From: Verrucomicrobiota bacterium
GTDB lineage: Bacteria > Verrucomicrobiota > Verrucomicrobiia > Opitutales > Opitutaceae
Length of the DNA stretch: 5,368 bases
NCBI GenBank assembly: GCA_030916665.1
Contig: JAUPWC010000311.1
Span: 1-5,368, forward strand
Direction of reading: 5' to 3'
Part shown: positions 1-5,368 of the stretch, in pieces
Numbering within the stretch: the stretch's first letter is position 1
How the letters are laid out: each line of letters begins with the position of its first letter
Translations under genes and position numbers: made by a program
Notes under the pieces: generated by a model
The model's input: only the letters and a program-made list of their open reading frames with translations
Database searches by the model: none
What the model was told of the DNA's origin: nothing

Positions 1-8
1 CCGCGCCC

Positions 9-533
9 CTACTCCTCCTCCGCGCGCTTCGCCTTGAAATACGCCTGCAACAGATCGAGGCAGGGCTGCTCCAGCACGCCGCGCGTGAGCTCGAGGTGGT
101 GGTTGACTTGCGGCAGGGCGTTGAGGTCGGTGGCGCCGCCGAGGCAACCCATCTTGGGATCGGACACGGCGAACACCACGCGTTTGACCCGCGACATGAG
201 CGTGGCGCCGGAGCACATGGGGCAAGGCTCCTTGGTCACGTAGAGTGTGGCGTCGTTGAGCCGCCAGTCGCCGATGGCCTTGGCGGCCTGGCCGAGGGCG
301 AGGATCTCGGCGTGGGCGGTCGGATCGCGCGTGCTGTCGCGCTGGTTGTGGGCCGAGGCGATGACTTCGCCTCCCAGTTCGATGACGGCGCCGATGGGCA
401 CCTCATCCTGCCGCCAGGCATCGATCGCCTGATTGTAGGCCAGCCACATGTAAAACTCGTCGTCCCGCTGCAGTTGCGACGGGAAGACTTTCTCGAAGGG
501 GCAGGGTGGGGCGTTGCGGGTGGCTTGGACCAT
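9..533 (-). CDS. tadA: tRNA-specific adenosine deaminase TadA
   Basis: This cytoplasmic zinc enzyme is predicted to deaminate adenosine 34 of a tRNA anticodon to inosine, which allows wobble decoding. In the 174-residue form chosen here the deaminase signature is complete: HAE with zinc ligand H74 and proton-shuttling E76, then PCPMC with zinc ligands C104 and C107. The downstream MGCLGGATDL and VNHHLELTRGVL segments and the basic helix ending LLQAYFKAKR match TadA better than guanine deaminase. The frame stays open to a GTG at 572 (187 aa), but that extension would overlap the -35 hexamer proposed for infA. The ATG at 533 is therefore preferred; an ATG at 449 would give a core closer to the E. 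coli N-terminus. None of the three starts has a clear Shine-Dalgarno sequence. About 25 residues precede the core (FEKVFPSQLQRDDEF region), an extension relative to E. coli TadA. The gene is divergent from infA. Function is confident; the start is uncertain. Confidence 0.9.
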   Translation of the reverse strand: MVQATRNAPPCPFEKVFPSQLQRDDEFYMWLAYNQAIDAWRQDEVPIGAVIELGGEVIASAHNQRDSTRDPTAHAEILALGQAAKAIGDWRLNDATLYVTKEPCPMCSGATLMSRVKRVVFAVSDPKMGCLGGATDLNALPQVNHHLELTRGVLEQPCLDLLQAYFKAKRAEEE

Positions 534-559
534 GCGGTTAGGATGCGTAAACGAGAGCC

Positions 560-591
560 TTGACTTAGGCACCGGGGTGCGGTGTTACAAT
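560..591 (+). promoter_or_regulatory. putative infA promoter (-35 TTGACT, -10 TACAAT)
   Basis: TTGACT at 560-565 and TACAAT at 586-591 each match the sigma-70 consensus at five of six positions. The 20-base spacer is longer than the usual 17. Transcription would begin near 598, leaving a leader of about 43 bases before the infA ATG at 641. An interrupted palindrome, GCACC-GG-GGTGC, fills 569-580 of the spacer, and a perfect 10-base palindrome, CTGCATGCAG, lies at 606-615 in the leader. The hexamers are seen directly; promoter activity is inferred. The long spacer is the main reason for doubt. Confidence 0.45.
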
Positions 592-605
592 GGCTTTTTA
601 TTCAT

Positions 606-615
606 CTGCATGCAG
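606..615. repeat. perfect 10-bp palindrome in the infA leader
   Basis: CTGCATGCAG reads identically on both strands and lies about 15 bases downstream of the proposed infA -10 hexamer. The location suits an operator or a small leader structure. A palindrome of this length can arise by chance and no second copy was noticed in the window, so any role is speculative. Confidence 0.4.
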
Positions 616-640
616 CACACCCTCGTTTCCCATCCCCACC

Positions 641-913
641 ATGTCTGACGGCAAAGCGATCGAAGTCGAAGGCAAGATAGTCGCCGTCCTCCCGGGAACT
701 ATGTTTCGCGTGCAACTGGACAACGGCCACATTGTGCTGGCCCACATCTCCGGCAAGCTGCGCAAGCACTTCATCAAGATCGCCGCGGGCGACAAGGTGA
801 AGATGGAGATGAGCCCCTACGATCTCGACAAGGCCCGCATCACCTTCCGCCTGCGCGACGTCAACGCCGCGCCGCCGCCCCCGCCCGGGGCGCGCCGTAA
901 CTTCCGCCGCTGA
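641..913 (+). CDS. infA: translation initiation factor IF-1
   Basis: IF-1 binds the A site of the 30S ribosomal subunit and helps IF-2 and IF-3 select the initiator tRNA. The 90-residue product is one S1-like OB-fold domain (about residues 7-72) with the family blocks [40 protein letters not shown] and KARITFRLR. The ATG at 641 begins [14 protein letters not shown], matching the usual N-terminus; an in-frame ATG at 590 would overlap the proposed -10 element and add a non-conserved stretch, so it was rejected. No Shine-Dalgarno sequence precedes 641. The usual family length is near 72 residues, and here about 18 extra C-terminal residues carry five consecutive prolines (78-82) and end in an Arg-rich GARRNFRR. 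The gene is divergent from tadA and followed at short distance by the recombinase gene, with no evident terminator between them. Confidence 0.95.
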   Translation: MSDGKAIEVEGKIVAVLPGTMFRVQLDNGHIVLAHISGKLRKHFIKIAAGDKVKMEMSPYDLDKARITFRLRDVNAAPPPPPGARRNFRR

Positions 914-958
914 TTCCGGCCCGGCGGCGTTCCGATGAAACAGCCGCGGGCCCGCGCC

Positions 959-964
959 AAGGAG
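959..964 (+). promoter_or_regulatory. ribosome binding site deciding the recombinase start
   Basis: AAGGAG sits 6 bases upstream of the ATG at 971, an ideal Shine-Dalgarno match and spacing. The upstream in-frame ATG at 935 has nothing comparable before it, so translation most likely begins at 971. Confidence 0.75.
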
Positions 965-970
965 CCGCCC

Positions 971-1889
<919 letters not shown>

Positions 1890-1891
<2 letters not shown>

Positions 1892-1948
1892 GGTCGGTCT
1901 TCGACCGGCCGGATAAGACGTCAAACTGGCCAGGTGAAGACTGGCCCT
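1890..1948. repeat. inverted pair of REP-like hairpins (BIME-like element)
   Basis: Unit A (1890-1910) begins AGGGTCGGTCTTCGACC and folds as 1892-1899 paired with 1903-1910: eight pairs, one a G-U wobble, around a TTC loop. Unit B is the reverse complement of 1928-1948, begins AGGGCCAGTCTTCACC and folds as GGCCAG (1928-1933) with CTGGCC (1941-1946) around seven bases. The units agree at 16 of 21 positions in opposite orientation, and one stem pair differs as G-C versus A-T, a compensatory change. The element lies between convergent genes and abuts both stop codons. This architecture is typical of REP/BIME repeats. It could also limit read-through from either side, though no T-run follows the hairpins. 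Whether other copies exist in the genome cannot be seen here. Confidence 0.6.
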
Positions 1949-1951
1949 GCT

Positions 1952-2839
1952 TCACCCCAGCTTCGCCTTGAAGAACGCCAGCGTCCGCTCCCACGAGAGT
2001 TCGGCGGCCGTCTTGTCGTAGCGCGGGGTGGTGTCGTTGTGGAAACCGTGGTTCACGCCGGGATAGAAGTGGGCCTCGAAGGAAACACCGGCCGCCTTCA
2101 GCGCGGTTTCGTAGTCGGGCCAGCTGGCGTTCACCCGCGTGTCGAGCTCGGCGAACTGCAGGAGAATCGAGGCCTTGATCTTCGGGACCTCGGTGAGCGT
2201 GGGCGCGCCGCCGTAGTAGGGGACCGCGGCCTTCAGTTCCGGCAGGCGGCAGGCGAGGGTGTTGGACATCCAGCCGCCGAAACAGAAGCCCACGACGCCG
2301 AGCGAGCCGTTGCAGGCGGAGTGGCCCTGCAGAAATTTTGCGCCCGCCACGAAGTCCTCGGTGATCTTGTTGCGGTCGAGCTTGGCCTGGAGGGCGCGGC
2401 CCTCGTCGTCGTTGCCGGGATAGCCGCCGACCGGGTAAAGCGCGTCGGGTCCGAAGGCCACGAAGCCCGCAACCGCGAGCCGGCGAACGACGTCCTCGAT
2501 GTAGGGATTGAGGCCGCGGTTTTCATGCACCACGAGCACGCCGGGCAGGCGGCCGAGGCCGCCGGAGGGCTTGGCGAACAGGCCGCGCATCTCGCCGCTG
2601 CCGTCGGGCGATGAATACTTCAGGTGATCGGTGCTGATCCGCAGATCGTCGGCGGGCACCTGCGCAGCGAAGACGTATTTCGGGCTCAACATCTCGAGCA
2701 GCGCGGCGGCGGTCAGTCCGCCGACGGCGAACTTGGCGGCGCGTTCCATGAACACGCGGCGGTCGATCTGGCCGTGGACGTAGTAGTCGTAGAGATCGAG
2801 GAGTTCCTGGCTGAATTGGGAGGCGGGCGGGCGGTTCAT
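1952..2839 (-). CDS. Tat-exported dienelactone hydrolase family protein
   Basis: This 295-residue alpha/beta hydrolase resembles carboxymethylenebutenolidase (COG0412, YghX-like). The N-terminus has a twin-arginine motif (DRRVFMER, R27-R28) followed by a hydrophobic run (about 37-50) and possible cleavage near VFA-AQ (57-60), so export to the periplasm by the Tat system is predicted. The likely triad is C186 in GFCFGG, D233 in AELDTRVNASWP and H264 in YPGVNHGFHN. HENRG (105-109) supplies the glutamate that helps activate the cysteine in the family. The natural substrate is unknown; the family cleaves dienelactones and other esters or lactones. The ATG at 2839 starts the recognisable signal region. 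The frame is open to 3061, but that would overlap the divergent reductase gene and adds no family sequence. No strong Shine-Dalgarno sequence is seen. The gene is convergent with the recombinase. Confidence 0.85.
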   Translation of the reverse strand: MNRPPASQFSQELLDLYDYYVHGQIDRRVFMERAAKFAVGGLTAAALLEMLSPKYVFAAQVPADDLRISTDHLKYSSPDGSGEMRGLFAKPSGGLGRLPGVLVVHENRGLNPYIEDVVRRLAVAGFVAFGPDALYPVGGYPGNDDEGRALQAKLDRNKITEDFVAGAKFLQGHSACNGSLGVVGFCFGGWMSNTLACRLPELKAAVPYYGGAPTLTEVPKIKASILLQFAELDTRVNASWPDYETALKAAGVSFEAHFYPGVNHGFHNDTTPRYDKTAAELSWERTLAFFKAKLG

Positions 2840-2841
2840 GG

Positions 2842-2900
2842 GGTGCAGTGGGATTGGGTCGAAGATGCACCGCCCCGGCCGAACCGCAACCACCGGGCGG
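2842..2900. repeat. two overlapping inverted repeats in a divergent intergenic region
   Basis: GGTGCA (2842-2847) pairs with TGCACC (2866-2871), and CCGCCC (2870-2875) pairs with GGGCGG (2895-2900). The arms share two bases, so as RNA the hairpins would partly compete. Both lie in the likely leader of the hydrolase gene and upstream of the reductase gene. Six-base arms are easily found by chance in GC-rich DNA, so the pairing is real but its role is uncertain. Confidence 0.25.
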
Positions 2901-2905
2901 ATGAA

Positions 2906-2911
2906 TACAAT
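2906..2911 (+). promoter_or_regulatory. possible -10 element for the SDR gene
   Basis: TACAAT, five of six matches to the sigma-70 -10 consensus, stands out in an AT-richer patch 35 bases before the ATG at 2946. No recognisable -35 hexamer occurs at 16 to 18 bases upstream, so this is a weak prediction. Confidence 0.25.
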
Positions 2912-2945
2912 TGTTCCCCGCGCCGGGCTTGTGCTGAATGCCGGT

Positions 2946-3734
2946 ATGAGCGACATGGCAAAACTGGCGGTGGTGACGGGGGCGAGCCGCGGGATCGGCC
3001 GCGAGATTGCGGTCACACTGGCGAGGGACGGCTGGGATGTGGCGTTCAGCCATGTTGCCAAGGAGTCCGAGGCGAACGAAACCGAGGAATTGATCCGCGC
3101 GACCAGTCGCCGCGTGCTCGCGGTCCGCTGTGATGTGGGACTGAAAGCCGAGGTCTGGAGCTTCTACGAGACGGTCACACAGCATTTTGGCGCCACGCCG
3201 GCCCTGCTGGTGAACAATGCCGGCATCCAGACCTGGTCGCCGCTGCTGGAACTCAAGGAGGAGGATTGGGACCGGGTTATCCGCACCAACCTGAAGGGCT
3301 GTTTCCTCAACACGCAGCGGGCCGCCCAGCTCATGGTCGAGCGCGCCATCCGCGGCGTGATCATCAACCTGGGTTCCGCGTGCAACTGGATGGCTTTCCC
3401 GCGGCTGGTGGACTACACGGCGTCGAAGGGCGGCATCGAGCAATTCACCAAGGTTTCCGCGCTCGAACTTGGGCCGCACGGCATCCGCGTGAACTGCGTG
3501 TCGCCGGGCGCCATCGAGCACGAGCGCACCAAGCTGGAGGCGCCGGACTACGCGGACAACTGGGCACGCATCACCCCGTTGCGTCGGGTGGGAACGACGG
3601 CCGATGTCGCGCGGGCGGTGCGGTTTCTCGCCGGACCCGATGCCGGTTTCATCACCGGCCAGACCCTGTTCGTGGACGGTGGCGCTTTTTCCGTGCCCAA
3701 CTGGCCGACGGAATACAACCGCGACCAGGGCTGA
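2946..3734 (+). CDS. short-chain dehydrogenase/reductase (SDR), FabG-like
   Basis: This 262-residue classical SDR is an NAD(P)-dependent oxidoreductase with a Rossmann fold. It shows the cofactor motif TGASRGIG (11-18), the structural NNAG (90-93), and the catalytic set N115, S144, Y157 and K161 (YTASK), followed by the SPG turn (187-189). The C-terminal FITGQTLFVDGG block is typical of the FabG/3-oxoacyl reductase and sugar-alcohol dehydrogenase clades. The exact substrate cannot be read from sequence. A dehydrogenase in sugar-acid catabolism is possible given the neighbours, but the gene is on the opposite strand from them. The ATG at 2946 is chosen; an ATG at 2955 (259 aa) is equally plausible because neither has a strong Shine-Dalgarno sequence. 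The upstream frame is open to 2838 but lacks family sequence. Its stop codon is one base from the stop of the convergent aldo/keto reductase. Confidence 0.88.
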   Translation: MSDMAKLAVVTGASRGIGREIAVTLARDGWDVAFSHVAKESEANETEELIRATSRRVLAVRCDVGLKAEVWSFYETVTQHFGATPALLVNNAGIQTWSPLLELKEEDWDRVIRTNLKGCFLNTQRAAQLMVERAIRGVIINLGSACNWMAFPRLVDYTASKGGIEQFTKVSALELGPHGIRVNCVSPGAIEHERTKLEAPDYADNWARITPLRRVGTTADVARAVRFLAGPDAGFITGQTLFVDGGAFSVPNWPTEYNRDQG

Positions 3735-3735
3735 A

Positions 3736-4698
3736 TCACGCCGCCCCGCTCTCAAACTGCCGGGCGATGGCCTCGACGGCGGCATGGAGGTCGGGGGGCA
3801 GCGGGCCGCGGAGGAAGGCGGCAATATTCTGGTCCACCTCCGCAGGCTGGCAGGCACCGGTGAGCACGATGGCGAGGCGCTCGTCGGTGGCGACGAAGCG
3901 CAGGGCCAGTTCGGCCATCGGCAGGCCGCAGTTTTGCTGGAGTTTTTTCAGCGCTGCGAGCTGTGCGTCGGAACGCGGGCCGAGGTAACTGCCCTCGGTG
4001 GCCCAACCCTGGGGCAATGAGTTGATGAAGGTGAAAAGTCCTGCGACGACGACAGCGATGCCCTTGGTCGCGGCCACGGGCAGGATGTGCTCACGGGCCG
4101 TGACGTTGAGCGGCGTGTAGTTGTAGGCGACGAGCACGGCATCGAGTCCGTCCACTTGGCTGATCACGCGGCCGAGATGCCGGGCGTGATTGCCCGTGAC
4201 CCCGATGTGACGGCAGAGCCCGCGGGCCTTGGCCTCGCGGAGGAACCGGATGACCGGGGCGTTCGCAAAATCGAAACTGCCCTCCGGATCGAAGAGCCGG
4301 CGGAAGCCGAGCTCGGAGCGGTCGCTCCACCAGTTGTCCCAGTCCGCCTCATGCACCTGCAGCAGATCAACGGAGTCGCGGCGCAACAGGCGGAGATTCT
4401 CCCGGAGCTGCACGTGCATCGCTTCGACGGACCGGAAGTGCCGCGCTTCGCGGAAATAGCCGATCTTCGTCGCGACAAAGGCGGGTGCGGAGGCGAGCGC
4501 CTCGCCGAGGATGGCTTGGGAAGCGCCGTCCCGATACATCACCGAGGTGTCGAAATAACGCAGGCCGGCCGCGTGGGCCCGGCGCACGGTTTCGATCGAG
4601 CGCTCGAATCCCGCGAAGTTGGCAAAACCGGCGCCGAAGCCGAGGGCCGGGAGGTGCTCGGCGGTCGAACCGAAAGGACGGTGGGGCAGGGCGGTCAT
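3736..4698 (-). CDS. aldo/keto reductase, L-fucose/D-threo-aldose dehydrogenase-like
   Basis: This 320-residue TIM-barrel oxidoreductase is NAD(P)-dependent. The catalytic tetrad is visible as D50 (YFDTS), Y55 (VMY), K78 (VATKIG) and H116 (LLQVHEAD). The N-terminal LGFGAGFANF, the DGASQAILGEAL segment and the length resemble the subgroup of D-threo-aldose 1-dehydrogenase, L-fucose dehydrogenase and pyridoxal 4-dehydrogenase, which oxidise a sugar or aldehyde to a lactone. The ATG at 4698 lies 6 bases after the amidohydrolase stop, and GAG upstream is a weak ribosome binding site, so the two genes are probably translated from one message. A lactone-forming dehydrogenase next to a lactonase-type amidohydrolase suggests deoxy-sugar oxidation. 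That role is inferred from family and context; the specific sugar is not determined. Confidence 0.85.
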   Translation of the reverse strand: MTALPHRPFGSTAEHLPALGFGAGFANFAGFERSIETVRRAHAAGLRYFDTSVMYRDGASQAILGEALASAPAFVATKIGYFREARHFRSVEAMHVQLRENLRLLRRDSVDLLQVHEADWDNWWSDRSELGFRRLFDPEGSFDFANAPVIRFLREAKARGLCRHIGVTGNHARHLGRVISQVDGLDAVLVAYNYTPLNVTAREHILPVAATKGIAVVVAGLFTFINSLPQGWATEGSYLGPRSDAQLAALKKLQQNCGLPMAELALRFVATDERLAIVLTGACQPAEVDQNIAAFLRGPLPPDLHAAVEAIARQFESGAA

Positions 4699-4704
4699 CG
4701 CGGC

Positions 4705-5368
4705 TCAGATCCGGTAGATGCGGGCGGCGTTGCCCTCAAAAATGGCCGTCTGCTCCGCCGCGGTCAGACGGGCGGTGAAGTTGCGGGCCAGGCCCAGCCA
4801 GCGGGTGTAGCCGCAGGCGAGCTTGGCGACCGGCCAGTCCCCGCCGAAGAGCAGTCGCGTGGGTCCGAAGGACTCGATGAGGTGTGCGACGTAGGGCCGA
4901 AGTTGCTCGGGCCTCCAGCGCAGGTGGTCGGCTTCGGTGACGAGACCCGAGAGCTTGCAGACCACGTTGGGCAGAGCGGCAAGAATTCAGATGTGCTCGC
5001 TCCAGTGATCAATCATGCCGGCGCGGATGTCGGGCTTGCCGCCGTGGTCGAGGATGAAGCTGACGTCCGGGCACTGGCGCACGAGCTCGATCACCGCGGG
5101 CAGTTGCGGGTGCTTGCAGCAGATGTCGAAGCTCAGGCCCGCGGCCGCGAGCTGGCGCACGCCCGCGATGAATTCCGGCCGGGCGCAGTAGTCCGTGGAG
5201 GCGTGCTCGAAATGGTGGCGCACGCCATGGACGAGCGGGTGCCGGCGCAGCTCGGCGATGGCTGCCGTGGTCTGCGCGCCGGCATCGATGGCGACCCTGG
5301 CCACAATGGCCCGGATGCGCGGTTCGCGGGCGGCGAGTTGCTCCACCCAGTTCACTTCGTCCAGCCAG
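4705..5368 (-). pseudogene. amidohydrolase (sugar lactonase type, COG3618-like), partial and interrupted by in-frame TGA
   Basis: The reading frame enters from the right edge, so the N-terminal part, where the family's metal-binding HxH is expected, lies outside. About 221 codons are visible. Family blocks occur in order: GVRHHFEH (about 5200-5226), CKHPQLP, FILDHGGKPDI (about 5024-5056), VVCKLSGLVTEAD, and FGGDWPV with the conserved aspartate (about 4837). They fit TIM-barrel hydrolases such as L-fuconolactonase, which open sugar lactones. A TGA at 4987-4989 interrupts the frame after DHWSEHI, yet the same frame resumes at once with ILAALPNVVCKLSG, so nothing is lost except one codon. Relatives often have arginine here, so CGA to TGA is the simplest change. 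An active-site disruption, recent nonsense mutation or sequencing error are all possible; selenocysteine is unlikely because no cysteine is expected. The gene is just upstream of the aldo/keto reductase. Confidence 0.75.

Noticed and set aside
1892..1910. Rho-independent terminator after the recombinase
   Set aside because: The hairpin is good but is followed by GATAAGACG and not a T-run; it fits better as half of a REP-like pair, though weak termination is not excluded.
2840..3061. N-terminal extension of the dienelactone hydrolase to a start at 3061
   Set aside because: It would overlap the divergent SDR gene by more than 100 bases and precede the Tat signal with non-conserved sequence.
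2523..3857. 444-codon open frame on the minus strand, antisense to the SDR gene
   Set aside because: It overlaps clear SDR, hydrolase and aldo/keto reductase genes and has no recognisable domain; it is a shadow of GC-rich codons.
4705..4965. Separate small gene starting at the GTG at 4965
   Set aside because: No ribosome binding site precedes it, and the frame is continuous with the upstream part across the TGA; it is the C-terminal half of one gene.
4987..4989. Selenocysteine codon in the amidohydrolase
   Set aside because: The position is not a catalytic or metal-ligand cysteine site in the family, and no convincing SECIS-like hairpin was recognised just downstream.

Overview
The window is GC-rich chromosomal DNA with densely packed genes on both strands. 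The TadA with an extended N-terminus, the tailed IF-1 and the Tat-exported dienelactone hydrolase fit a GC-rich Verrucomicrobiota member, possibly of the Opitutaceae. That placement is an impression from protein resemblance, not a proven assignment. There is no phage, plasmid, CRISPR or transposase gene.

Layout. Positions 1-913 hold an information-processing pair read divergently: tadA (tRNA adenosine deaminase, minus strand) and infA (translation initiation factor IF-1, plus strand). A promoter-like region with two small palindromes lies between them. A XerC/XerD-type tyrosine recombinase follows infA closely on the same strand; a strong Shine-Dalgarno sequence fixes its start at 971. Between the recombinase and the next, convergent gene (about 1890-1950) is a pair of inverted, related hairpins that look like a REP/BIME element.

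From 1952 to 3734 a Tat-exported dienelactone-hydrolase-family protein (minus) and a short-chain dehydrogenase/reductase (plus) diverge from a 106-base intergenic region. From 3736 to the right edge an aldo/keto reductase and an amidohydrolase of the sugar-lactonase type lie on the minus strand, 6 bases apart and probably in one operon. This pairing matches the first two steps of oxidative deoxy-sugar (L-fucose-like) catabolism: sugar to lactone, then lactone to aldonate. The amidohydrolase is cut by the window edge and is also interrupted by a single in-frame TGA, so it is a nonsense mutant or contains a sequence error.

Most of the window is ordinary housekeeping and metabolic content. I see no convincing new multi-gene system. 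The points most worth a second look are the REP-like pair with a compensatory base change, the in-frame stop in the lactonase-like gene, and the unusual infA region (palindromes around the promoter, no Shine-Dalgarno, proline-rich tail). No gene-free stretch exceeds 300 bases.
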